This document shows positions 10,861 to 23,600 of a stretch of DNA of 64,000 bases, piece by piece. The first letter of the stretch is position 1. Each line of letters begins with the position of its first letter. Under the pieces are notes generated by a model. It was not told where the DNA came from. It worked only from the letters and a program-made list of their open reading frames with translations, and searched no databases. The DNA is taken from positions 1,240,001 through 1,304,000 of the forward strand of contig OZ025264.1 in NCBI GenBank assembly GCA_964019135.1, in the 5' to 3' direction. The DNA comes from Arenicola marina (lineage: Eukaryota > Annelida > Polychaeta > Arenicolidae). Position numbers and translations under genes: made by a program.

Positions 10861-11027
10861 TGTTATATCTATTATTCCGGATTAAACCTAGATTCGTCGG
10901 ATTAAACCACGACAACAGTTTTGTACTTTCTTGCTTTCTTTTATTAAACCGGAAACCGCAAGTCGTTCTCCCTTGACGTTGTATACACGGTGTGGGCTAT
11001 AACATATCCGGACTTACAAACACGACA
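10861..11027 (-). repeat. 5' LTR of gypsy element 1
   Basis: 167 bp, two substitutions from the 3' LTR (near 10959 and 10978). The near identity implies a recent insertion. Confidence 0.9.
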
Positions 11028-11175
11028 TTCATGTCTTAATGAAAATGTCTCACATAGATATAAAAAGACGTAGACTTTAACGATAATTTCCTTTGGCTAG
11101 TGATCATGTCTTAATAAAAATGTCTCAAATAGATATATAAAAATAGGTACTTTGACGAAGATTTGGCTAGTGATC
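11028..11175. repeat. Short tandem repeat, right part
   Basis: Two degenerate units with AAAATGTCTCA(C/A)ATAGATATA and TTTGGCTAGTGATC. Continuation of the series at 6165-6304, which the retrotransposon split. Confidence 0.6.
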
Positions 11176-11362
11176 CCAAATCATATCTCGACCATAGCCA
11201 GCGAGACAGTATGGCAAATTAAATCAGCCTGGTACACTTCCAATATTTTCCCCTGAGTTGCATAATCTGTTCATTCAGACTTTCATTCAGTCATTCATGT
11301 GATTTTCTGTTGAGCCACAGTGACCATTTCACAAGACTTTCTCCTTGGCCGCCGGGTGCGTG

Positions 11363-11440
11363 TCAGATTCTCTGCTGAGCCCTTCCTATCCATTCTCTGG
11401 CGATTATCATTCGCTGAATCTGTGATGTCCCTTCGAATAT
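11363..11440 (-). CDS. acadm: acadm A exon 13 (residues 397-421 and stop)
   Basis: Encodes [19 protein letters not shown] and a short tail, ending in TGA at 11363-11365. The Glu of FEGTSQ is the catalytic base that removes the alpha proton. Acceptor on the minus strand is CCTTTGTAG. The tail is two residues longer than the human end. Confidence 0.9.
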   Translation of the reverse strand: MFEGTSQIQRMIIAREWIGRAQQRI

Positions 11441-11581
11441 CTACAAAGGAATGAACCATTTCGTGTCTGAGTGTATCACATCACGGCAATATCCTGTGTT
11501 TCTTTTGAATATGTATAAGGAAGTAAACCATTTCGTGGCTGGGTGTATAATATAACAGCACAGACCCATGTTTTGTTTGGC

Positions 11582-11614
<33 letters not shown>

Positions 11615-14600
11615 GTTTCTCACAACCCAATTAGTTTGTTCTGCAGATACATATACATATGCTATGTCCTGCTACAAGGAAGTGACTTACTCCATCATTG
11701 TCGTTGCGCATCTCAAGGAGTCCTTCAAAACATCACAGAATGAACCTATAGGCTGACGTCGCTCAATGTCAACTAGCATTTATACGCGAACCATGACATA
11801 CATTAATATCTTGACTATAAACTACATATGTATATCTTCACCATTAATATCTTCACCAAGACAGCATCAATTGTCTGGTTCCTACTTCAAAAACTAAATG
11901 CTGTACCTGCAAAATCTTTGCGTCTCTCATCAGCTTCTCTGCTGGGTATTCTGTGCTGAAGCCGTTCCCTCCGAATATCTGCATAACAATGATAGTATGG
12001 ACCACGTCACACAACACTACACTCAAATAGTCTGAAGTAGCGCGACAGAAACATCTGTGCTAGCCATACATATTGTAACGGGTTTTCGCAAGGACTCGAG
12101 TAACCAACGGCGTGAAATACTTTTGGGTTGCCCCGTTTATTAGCTATGGTGATAAATGAACGTAGTATCATACACCTATATACAGTTAGATACGTAAAGG
12201 CAGTTATACAGACGCAAAGAATAAGTCCCCCGGAATAATCGCAATCATGTACGTAAAATAAGTCTTTGTGATTCATTAACTGGCATCCGTTTATACTTCT
12301 ACTCAGCCCCTCTACGTCTTGACCGTGGTTCCTTCACCGCAACCTACTCGTGGCGGCTTAAACCAGTCCAAACTATCCATCTAGCGTCCTAAATTAATAC
12401 CCGAGTGCCACCAGGAATAAACATCTGGACGTCAATGACACCGGTAAAATAGGCCACTAATGTTCTAGAGGCACCATACCAGGACCTGCAGCCCGTATGC
12501 ACTTAGACCGTGAATCAAATTAAGCTTATAATTAATTTAATACATCAGCAGGCTCACCCAGTCATAGTCTTAGCCTAACCGGCATATGTCCCACACCTAT
12601 AAAGCATGACGAATTGATGAGAGCTAATATATTCCCCAAACTGAAATAACCAGTTGATGTAACCTAAGATGAGTACCGTGAGAGTAACCCACGCGAACTG
12701 CTTGTCCGCCCGTTCGCACTCCTTTTATACCTCAGACATTTCCACAATATTTCCACCAATACCATATTCCACCAACTTTACCTTCCACCATAATTCCACT
12801 CGCATTCCACTAAATTTCCACCATAACATGTAAGCTAAGCCCTAATAGATAGTCACTTCATTATAACGGCAACATACACAAATTGCAGTCCTAACAGGCT
12901 GGTAAGACTCTGTGAATATAATCGCTACTAGATAGCACCGAAGGAAATGTAAATATTGATATGGCCTCAGTACATCAACAGTTAATGATACAAACTTTCC
13001 GTTCCACGGCTTGTGGAATCTACCGTGGTGGAAAATTGCAACATAGTGACATACATAGTAACAAGCGCGCCCGTTACCATGACGCGATAACAGTATAATT
13101 GATCTGACGTCACTACCATAACAACCGTTGCTACGACTGCGTCTATTCACCTAACAGCTGAACGTTATCCGCGTACAACAGGTACAATACGAATATCTGC
13201 TATAATATGTCACTTTAAAGACATCCCCAATATATTTCGTCCGTCAAAATTAAGTACATCCAATATTACGACACCTAGACTAAGGGTATTCCTTACAATA
13301 TCAAGGTGAATCTAACAGGCCCCCAGGTATTTCATTTGAGCGTATATTTATTATATATATATATTCATATATTTTTGTTTGTCCTATGTTGTTATTCAAG
13401 CAGAACAGGACTTCAATCACTTTTGCAAAACAAGTGTAAAGGTTGTGGGGATAAAAACCCGTACGCATAGTTTTGGCATTTTTAAACGGTCATTTGTCTT
13501 GACTTAGTCTATATTTAATTATAGTATTACGTGTATGCGTCGGTTGTAGACCATACCTTTTTTAAATGTATTAAAATAAGACAATTTGTGCGTTTCTTCT
13601 TTCCATGAGTGTATATATACATAGCATGATTGGGGAGACTGACCTGGACACAGTCGGCGGCCGCCTTGTTAGCCATGTCGGCGGCGAAGCCCTTGGCGAT
13701 GGACGCTCGGTAGGTGTTAGACCGTCCGTTGTCGGTTTCCCACGCCGAGCACAACGTCATCAGCCGGGAGAGCTCCACGTTCATGGCCATCTCCGCCAGC
13801 ATGAAGGACACGGCTTGGTGCTGTGGAAAAGAGAATGGCAGTGGGGGATATAGGTAACATGTACTCAGCTGGGAGGGAGGTGGTGGAGTGGGGGTGGGAG
13901 GGAGGAGGGGGAGAGGTAGGGAGGAGTGGGAGACGGAGCTCGAGGGAGGGAGTAGGGGACGAGGGAGAGGGAGGGGGTGGAGTGGAAGAGGGAGGGAGGA
14001 GTGGGAGAGGGAGGGGGTGGAGTGGGAGAGGGGTCTCGAGGGAGGGAGTAGGGGAAGTGGGAGAGGGAGGGGGTGGAGGGGGAGAGGGAGGGAGGAGTGG
14101 GAGAGGGAGGGGGTGGAGTGGGATAGGGAGGGAAGAGTGGGAGAGGGAGGGGGTGGAGTGGGAGAGGGGTCTCGAGGGAGGGAGTAGGGGAAGTGGGAGA
14201 GGGAGGGGGTGGAGGGGGAGAGGGAGGGAGGAGTGGGAGAGGGAGGGGGTGGAGTGGGATAGGGAGGGAAGAGTGGGAGAGGGAGGGGGTGGAGTGGGAG
14301 AGGGGTCTCGAGGGAGGGAGTAGGGGAAGTGGGAGAGGGAGGGGGTGGAGGGGGAGAGGGAGGGAGGAGTGGGAGAGGGAGGGGGTGGAGTGGGAGAGGG
14401 GTCTCGAGGGAGGGAGGAGTGGGAGAGGGAGGGGGTGGAGTGGGAGAGGGAGGGGGTGGAGGGGGAGAGGGAGGGAGGAGTGGGATAGGGAGGGGGTGGA
14501 GTGGAAGAGGGAGGGAGGAGTGGGAGAGGGAGGGGGTGGAGTGAGAGAGGGATCTCGAGGGAGGGAGTAGGGGAAGTGGGAGAGGGAGGCGGTGGAGGGG

Positions 14601-17600
14601 GAGAGGGAGGAAGACATGGGAGAGGGAGGGGGTGGAGTGGAAGAGGGAGGGGGTGGAGTGGGAGAGGGAGGGAGGAGTGGGAGAGGGAGGGGGTGGAGTG
14701 AGAGAGGGGTCTCGAGGGAGGGAGTAGGGGAAGTGGGAGAGGGAGGGGGTGGAGTGGGAGAGGGAGGGAGGAGTGGGAGAGGGAGGGGGTGGAGTGAGAG
14801 AGGGATCTCGAGGGAGGGAGTAGGGGAAGTGGGAGAGGGAGGCGGTGGAGGGGGAGAGGGAGGAAGACGTGGGAGAGGGAGGGGGTGGAGTGGAAGAGGG
14901 AGGGGGTGGAGTGGGAGAGGGAGGGAGGAGTGGGAGAGGGCTAACGAGGGAGGGAGTAGGGGAAGTGGGAGAGGGAGCGGTTGGAGTGGGAGAGGGATCT
15001 CGAGGGAGGGAGTAGGGGAAGTGGGAGAGGGAGGGGGTGGAGTGGGAGAGGGAGGGAGGAGTGGGAGAGGGAGGGGTTGGAGTGGGAGAGGGGTCTCGAG
15101 GGAGGGAGTAGGGGAAGTGGGAGAGGGAGGGGGTGGAGGGGGAGAGGGAGGGAGGAGTGGGAGAGGGAGGGGTTGGAGTGGGAGAGGGGTCTCGAGGGAG
15201 GGAGTAGGGGAAGTGGGAGAGGGAGGGGGTGGAGGGGGAGAGGGAGAGAGGAGTGGGAGAGGGCTAACGAGGGAGGGAGTAGGGGAAGTGGGAGAGGGAG
15301 CGGTTGGAGTGGGAGAGGGATCTCGAGGGAGGGAGTAGGGGAAGTGGGAGAGGGAGGGGGTGGAGTGGGAGAGGGAGGGAGGAGTGGGAGAGGGAGGGGT
15401 TGGAGTGGGAGAGGGGTCTCGAGGGAGGGAGTAGGGGAAGTGGGAGAGGGAGGGGGTGGAGGGGGAGAGGGAGAGAGGAGTGGGAGAGGGAGGGTGTGGA
15501 GTGGAAGAGGGAGGGAGGAGTGGGAGAGGGAGGGGGTGGAGTGGGAGAGGGGTCTCGAGGGAGGGAGTAGGGGAAGTGGGAGAGGGAGGGGGTGGAGGGG
15601 GAGAGGAAGGGAGGAGTGGGAGAGGGAGGGGGTGGAATGGAAGAGGGAGGGAGGAGTGGGAGAGGGAGGGGGTGGAGTGGGAGAGGGGTCTCGAGGGAGG
15701 GAGTAGGGGAAGTGGGAGAGGGAGGGGGTGGAGGGGGAGAGGGAGGGAGGAGTGGGAGGGGGTGGAGTGGGATAGGGAGGGAGGAGTGAGAGAGGGAAGA
15801 GGTGGAGTGGGAGAGGGGTCTCGAGGGAGGGAGTAAGGGAAGTGGGAGAGGGAGGGGGTGGAGGGGGAGAGGAAGGGAGGAGTGGGAGAGGGAGGGGGTG
15901 GAGTGGGAGAGGGGTCTCGAGGGAGGGAGGGGGTGGAGCGGGAGAGGGGTCTCGAGGGAGGGAGTAGGGGAAGTGGGAGAGGGAGGGGTTGGAGGGGGAG
16001 AGGGAGGGAGGAGTGGGAGAGGGAGGGGGTGGAGTGGAAAAGGGAGGGGGTGGAGTAGGAGAGGGAGGGTGGAGTGGGAGAGGGATCTCGAGGGAGGGAG
16101 TAGGGGAAGTGGGAGAGGAAGGGGGTGGAGGGAGTAGGGAACGTGGGAGAGGGGGGAGGTGGAGTGAGGGAAGAGGAGGGAGGAAGGGAGGGAGGAGGGG
16201 AACTGGGAAAGGCAGGGGGAGGATGGAGCAGGAGTGGGAGAGGGAGGGGGGAATGGGAGAGGGAGGGAGGAGGGGGAGAGGGTGGAAGCAGGTGGAGATG
16301 TGGGAGTGGGACTGGGATAGAGGAGGGGGAGAGGGAGGGAGGAGGGTGTGTGGGAAGGGGCGCGGAGAGTGAGAGAAGCAGAGGGGGATGGGGGCTTACC
16401 TGAGCAATGGAAACGCCGAACGTCTTCCTCTCCATTGCGTACTTGGTCGCCTCGTCCAGCGCCCTCTGTGCCAGGCCAACAGCACCTGCTGCCACCTACA
16501 GGCAGTAAGTGAAACTCTGCAGTCATAAGGAAAGCGATAGCCATCGGCGTCACTATCTCCCTTTATCCAACATGTTACTTTCCCTTTACAGATCGTACCA
16601 ATTTCAATTAAATTATTCTTACATACCGTTATCACTTTTATGTTTCCTTGCAGGTGATATTAATATTCGTGGATGGAATGTGGCCCTGCATGAAACCATG
16701 CACACTGTCGGTGTCCTTGTCACTGTATCCATGTTGCTATCACTGCTGTGTCATTCTTAATGTGCCACTGTCAGTGGCATTATACTCCATTATCACTGTG
16801 AAATTTCCATATTGTCATACAGTAATTATTACTGTATAATTTTCATATTGTCATAATCCAATTATCACACTAATTTTCATATTGTCATAATCCAATTATC
16901 ACAGTAATTTTCATATTGTCATATACTTATTATCACTGTATTTTCATATTGTAATTATCTCTGTGCAATGTTCATATTGTCATACTCTAATTATCACTTT
17001 GTAATTTCCGTATTGTCATACTGTAATTATCACTTTGTAATTTCCGTATTGTCATACTCTAATTATCACTTTGTAATTGTCGACTTTGTCAGCGAGCAAT
17101 GTACTTACGGCAGGTCGCGTTTTGTCAAAGCAACCCATGGCAATCTTGAAGCCCATGCCTTCTGCACCCAGAACGTTCTGCAAACGAGAGATACCAGCTA
17201 AAGATAAATCCCGTAAGGCATGATAGACGAGATGATGACTGTGAGCATAGCATACAACAACTTGATCTGTATTTCCAATGTCAAGCGATTATTTTGTTGG
17301 ACATAAGTAAATTAGGCAACAACAGGAAGTTGTATAAAGGTATACATTTCATAATGGTTTAGATAATAGTTTCAATATTACTGTAATACGGCATTGAGAA
17401 AACAGAAAACTAAAGAAGACAATCACGTCTTTGTCATAACCAAATGTTAAAGTGTAAATCTCACAATTTATCTGTAACATCTTAGAAGCTAGACTGTCAA
17501 GTAACAATCTCGATGTTCAACGACGAGCATTTCAATCGGAAAATACGTGTCTCTACCTCTATGGACACGACGAACGTTTAACCTGAGAACGCGTGCCTCT

Positions 17601-20600
17601 ACCTCTTTGGGGACGACGACATCCTCGAATGTGATCCCTCTCGTGTCGCTGGCTCTCTGACCGATCATGATCTCCTGCAGAGGGAGCCACAATACATTAT
17701 ACATGCCGACTACCAAGATGTGTAAACGTGAATGCATGAATTGTTATCTCACGCCACCTAGTGTGCACAAGGGCTGAGGCGGACCAAGGAACCTGCTCAG
17801 ATACGAGACAATCATCAGATTTTTTTTAAGGAGACTTCAACTGATTAAAGAGTTCTAGTAGCGAGGGACAAGCAGCCAAACTGACATGATATGTACAAGT
17901 AATTTTCCTCCAAGCAGGACTCTAACGACAATCAGCAGTAGGCATTTATTACATTCCTGCCGGACGTAACGGCAATGACGTCACGGGGTGTCGACATGAC
18001 GTCATGCGGTGTCGACAGGACGCCACGTGATATACTTTCCTGCCAGTGGTCACGCCGGGGTTTTTCGCCATGACGTCACGTGACCTACCTTTCTGTCGAG
18101 GGTGTCGCCATGACGTCACGTTACCTACCTTCCTGTCGGGAGTGTCGCCATGACGTCACGTGACATGCCTTCCTGTCGAAGGTTACGCCGGGGGTGTCGC
18201 CATGCCGTCACGTGACCTACCTTCCTGCTGGGGGTCACGCCGGGGGTGTCGCCATGACGTCACGTGACCTACCTTCCTGCCGGGGGTCACGCCGGGGGTG
18301 TCGCCATGACATCACGTGACCTACCTTCCTGCCGGGGGTCAAGCCGGGGGTGTCGCCATGACGTCACGTGACCTACCTTCCTGCCGGGGGTCACGCCGGG
18401 GGTGTCGCCATGACGTCACGTGACCTACCTTCCTGCCGGGGTCACGCCGGGGGTGTCGCTATGACGTCACGTGACCTACCTTCCTGCCGGGGGTCACGCC
18501 AGGGGTGTCGGCGTCGACGATGAACCCGGTGAAGGCCATCCCGGCGGGCGCCTTGGGGTCAGCCTCGGTCCTCGCCAACACGAAGTACCAGTTGGCCACC
18601 CCGCCGTTGGTGATCCATATCTTCTGGCCGTTGAGGACGTAGCTGTCTCCTTTCTTCTCGGCCCTGGTCCTCAGGCCGGCCACGTCCGAGCCAGCCCCAG
18701 GCTCCGTCACACAGTACGCCTAGGACACCAAGCAGATAACATGAGAAACCTGAGGGAAGATGCTGATCACGTTCAACTAGATATGGGTTAGTTTAAATAT
18801 TTTTTGCCGTAAATACCTGCATGAAAGCTTTTGGGCGTAATGAATAAAAAATCCCAAAATTTGATTCCAGAAAATACGGTAATTACATGTTCCCAGTGTC
18901 ACTTTTCACAGTAAAAGTGACCGCGACAAATTGACACCGCAGAAATGAGGCTTTACAAGTGTTGTGCCAGAGCCTCGGATACCTCGCTACTGAAGCGTGC
19001 GGCGATGTCTTCTGCCTTTAACTCAATGACTCACGCAGTACAGCGGCTCCTCAACCAGCCGACCCAAATATTTCTTCTTTTGCTCTTCATTTCCTGCTAG
19101 AATCACCGGCATTTCCTGGTGGAAGACAAGAAAGGATCATAATGCAATTATAACTATTCCATCAGGTTACATATATATCTCTTAGGCTGTCGTCACTAGA
19201 AATATCTAAACTTCATATGAACTAATTTGTACCTTAAAGTGTCAATATCTTTGATAACGTTATTTATTGGTCACCAAGCGTGATATGATATGCGAAATTA
19301 TCCCACATTCGCTCAAAGTCGATCCGTGCGGTCAAACCTATCATATCTTTAAACGGCCAGACCTAGACTACGGTAGAACCGCCGATGCGTGTTCATGCGG
19401 TGTGCAGTTGCAGGCACCGAGAGGCCGGCCGCACGAGTACCGTAGAACCGCCAGCGCGTTTTCATGCGGTGTGCATGCGCAGGCCCCATTGGCCTATTTC
19501 ACGTACATAGTTTAGTCGGCTACCGGGCTTAGTCGGATCGCCCATTATTTACATGGTGACTTTAGACGACTAAACCCCGACTAAGCCGCTATACTGGGTT
19601 CGTGAATCCGCCACTGGACGCCGTTGTGGCCGTTTATAGAGCGCACTGGCGGTTCCCGGGCCCTGCAAGCCGTTACGCATTACAACGCACCGCGTCCAGT
19701 AAAAAACATGTAACAAATGTCACAAGCCGCTCAATCGGAGTAAAGTTCGAGGAGGTTCAATCCAAATAGGGCGAGAACCTAAACGTTCAAAAAAGAATGG
19801 AAATAATGTAAAGAGAACAAAATGCGTCTACCAGATTATGCAAACTATACGATACACCGTGCAAGGACAAAAATGATGTGGCAGTTCCGGGAGTACTTAC
19901 ACCCACAACGTTTCCCAGTATAGCGACCATGATACCGGTGCAGGCATACCCCAGCTCCTCGTCAACCAGGACAGAAGTCAGCATGGACATCTCGACGCCG
20001 CCTGAACGAAAGGGCACGCAATCAAGAAGTCGAGACAGGATCAAGCATAGCTTGAGAAGGAGAACGAAAATCGGGCTTACGGGATTGCCCGTTGTATGCC
20101 GTGTTTAGTGCTGACACCAGTCCTTCAGATATGCCTTCATGAAACCACCAACAAATTGCTATACTTCACCATTATTGCAAGTTGCTTAGCGAAGAGAAAT
20201 AGAAAGATCTACGTTGAACATGTTACGGCCGATCGGGATGGTCTACATGCAATGTCGACCAAGTTATAGGCCGAAACGTCACCGCGCTGTCAGCCAGTTT
20301 GCGTCTTCAACCTTTTAATGGGATTGGTCATGTTAAAGTGTGATTATTGTTTTGCGTCTAAACTGCTGGTTCGATTTCGATGCTATTTGACACTCATGAT
20401 ATAACTAACATTGGAACATATACTCCACCACGTATGGATCACCTGCCCGCTTTAACATTGTCACCGCGATTGTTCACAATTTTAAGGACACTAAAACTTG
20501 ATTGGCCGATTACTCGAAAAACTTTAGGGTATGCGGTAAAATCTGAGCAAATAACGCGTTTCTGTCTCTCTCTGAAGATTACTGAAGAAACAATGGGTCT

Positions 20601-23600
20601 GACATTGGCGATGTTAAAATTGGATTATTTTTTGGCGTCCAAATTACGGGTTCGATTTCGATGCCATTTGGCACGCATGATGCCACTAACATTGGTACAT
20701 ATTCCACCACATATGCGTATCCAGATAATTGAGCCACCACTGCTTTTCAGCGGGTTTGGGGATTTCTGAAACAGTAGCCTACACGTGCGACACGCCACTT
20801 TGGCGTAGTGGATAAGGCTTTCGACTTTGGGTAAGAAGGTTGGGTGTTCAAACCCAGCTGGGTGCTTATTTTTTTATCGTTTTCATACTGGAAACACATT
20901 TCGGTTGATATAAAAGAGATGTTGGGCCCGCGGGAGTCACTTTTTGAATATAGAATTGCAAAGGGCTAGCGACAACATTGGGGTATAGGCCGAAACGTCC
21001 TCTCGATCTTGCCCTGGTACTAGTTCAACAAATTAAAGTTGCGTACTGAGCTGTTCTATGGTGACAGAGTTCTATGATGTCCGGGGATAGACATGTTTGC
21101 CATATCACAGCCCAAACGGCGATTTTCATCAGGTTTTTGAATTGACAGAATTAAACAATCGAGTTTTCTGCAATTTTTGATATCAATTTCGCCTGGGCTT
21201 AGCTTAGGCGGGAAAGAACTCGATATGCAACTTTAAACACGGTCCGCTCCCATCTTGGATATGTCGCGCACCTACGTTTAATATCCTCGCTATTCTTTTT
21301 AATTAGCAGAGTTCCGACCTGAACAAACAAACTTAGCGTGAGCATTCGCTGCCAGGCGGCGTTTGTTGGCGTCCGGCAAATGGCGGAGCATTGAAAAGGA
21401 AGCGAGAGGCGACAGAAATCGCCCGGATTACAAGAAAATACACTACCGACTAAAGAGACGAAGTTCATAAAAGCTTCAGGAGCATAGTGGAGCAACTTGA
21501 CGGGTAGGCACTGCATATTTATTCTGGCACTGCATATTTATGCAGTAATATTGGTACATAGCCTAATCCACCACATATATGTGATCTACCTGCATGCATA
21601 GTCACCGCAATTTTTTATAATTTTTATTAGGTTACAATTTGATTATCCAATAACTCAAAAACTATAAATGTGAGGTGAAATCTCAGGCCACATTACTTTT
21701 GCGACTGTCTCTGAAGAATACTCTAACCGCGGATCTCTAGACCCAATATTAACGTTACGCGGGAAAGGGTCTCATGTTAAACTTTGGGGATTTTTGCAGA
21801 AAAAATATACCAGCGATTTCAAAATATTAAGATGATAGATAAGGTACCTATGGGCCCAATACGAGAAATAATTTTGAGCGTAATTAAATAAAAACTGTGA
21901 GAGTAGTAGGGATTTTTCCCATTTTTGGTTCTATAGTTTGGTCAATAGTTAAGCGAATTTTGCACACAAAAAATCCTGTGACCTTGACCTTTGACCTACA
22001 TGACCCATCTACGAACTTAGCCCTACGATAGCCATTTCGCATCTTTTTTGTGAATTTTTAAGAAGATATCTTGAGGCATTCGAAAGATAATGCGTTACGT
22101 GACAGACTGACATACACAGACCTAAGACGAAAATTGAACATTTTCGTCTTAACAAGTCGTTCTTTATGCCCTATTCACACGATGCAATACGTTGTAAGTT
22201 AATTGAAATAAATCAACTTTTCAACCAACTCATCAATAGGGCTGTACAGTTCTCGCGGGTTCTATTTCCGGTTTAGGTCTTTTGGGGACCAACAAAAAAA
22301 CACGTGCTCTTAGAACGACTGCGCATCCCGCTGGTGCCTTGCTACAGATGCGTGACGCGCACTAATTGTAGTCAAAGTTTGAGTGTTGGGAACCTGCCAG
22401 CTGCGCGGTTTGGGCGTGAAGAATCGAGTGGGTGTAAAACTATTTTTTGTCTGCTTTGGTCCAGGCATTGCTAACTATGAAATCATAATATAGTCAAAGA
22501 TAAGACATTTATCTCTCCATCATGCATGTGATCCGTTGGATGAGACTCTTGGAAGCGTTGTATTTTGATGCAATTCATCGATGTTTACATTTCTGGACAA
22601 ACGGCACACCATTTTTCTCGCCTTGTCGGTCCATGTAAGGAGCGTTGTTACGTAACCATAGATACCGCGCGCAGACATGCGAGTCGTGATGATTATTACG
22701 TCATACGACATGGAAAACCCCGCGCAGCACATCAGATCGCCTGACACTGACAGTCACTCACGAGACAACCGCATTCTGGTTTATCAACTGTCTAACCGCT
22801 CATATATTACCAAAGATATTAGTGCACCAAGATAGGTCATACGGCAAAAGCCCATTGTAAAATGTGTAATGCGGCGAGTAGTGGCGCCGCTATGCGGCGA
22901 GCGCGTAACGTTGGGCTGCCACTGCGCTGACGATAACGCAGACTGCGTGATAAGTGGCGCCCTGTGAACTACAAATTGGATTTTAGCGCTATTAATTCAG
23001 GTGATATCAAGCCTGGTGGTGTTCTTTCATGCTTTCAGGTATATTTTACATTAAATATATATAATTTTGTATTTTTTATGCGGCAATAAATACTTGTTAG
23101 TGTCATCAAGGCATCATATTTCGAGAACGTCATAGACTGGCAGTCAACAGTTTGGCTTCCCTAATTCGCTGATAACTTTGCTGGTTGAAAACCAGATGTA
23201 CCCTTGACTGATGGGTTATAAAACACAACAACTTCATAATTATTTAGCATTTAGCGGTCTCCTGTCTTTGTTTGATTGACACATTTCTTTGGACAATAGA
23301 TTCGTCTACCCTTCAACGTCACTGCAAACAGTTTCCCAACAAGTGTACAACAAACACAACGACGCCCGAAGTTCAGTCTGAGAAGTAAAACTCGGGCTTT
23401 CCGACGAAATACACTTGAAAGAGACATTTTGTAGATGAAACCCAGAGGCGGATCCAAGGGGAGAGGGGTTATCTAGGGATGTTAAAGTCGACATTTTTTT
23501 CACCCCTCCTACTGGTTGTAAAAATTCGTGGACATGTGCGGCCATTTTTACGCCCCCCCCCCCCCCTTTCGCTTTAAAATTTCTAGATCCGCCCAGAGAT

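Larger units (their letters stand above)
6305..11027 (-). mobile_element. Ty3/gypsy LTR retrotransposon 1, nearly intact
   Basis: Two 167-bp direct repeats (6305-6471 and 10861-11027) begin TG and end CA and differ at only two positions that I count. Between them the minus strand encodes gag, protease, RT, RNase H and integrase in one frame broken by a single TAG. Flanking 5-bp target duplications are ATCAT (6300-6304) and TTCAT (11028-11032), with one mismatch. The element sits about 0.34 kb past the acadm A stop codon, inside a short tandem repeat, and copy B has no such insertion. It is therefore younger than the gene duplication. Confidence 0.92.

Noticed and set aside
13865..16495. 876-codon Pro/Ser/Leu-rich frame on the minus strand
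   Set aside because: Its first residues are acadm exon 10. The rest is translation of the intronic CT-rich minisatellite through the splice donor.
17975..18497. Possible multiplied coding exon (tandem exon 7 copies)
   Set aside because: Only the last ~30 nt of the exon are repeated and no unit has an acceptor, so these are junction repeats, not exons.
20793..20873. Functional tRNA gene
   Set aside because: A and B boxes are present but the acceptor stem does not pair, and surrounding sequence is repetitive.
23251..23545. Minus-strand frames in the nested element
   Set aside because: They overlap MITE ends and C runs and show no transposase motifs.
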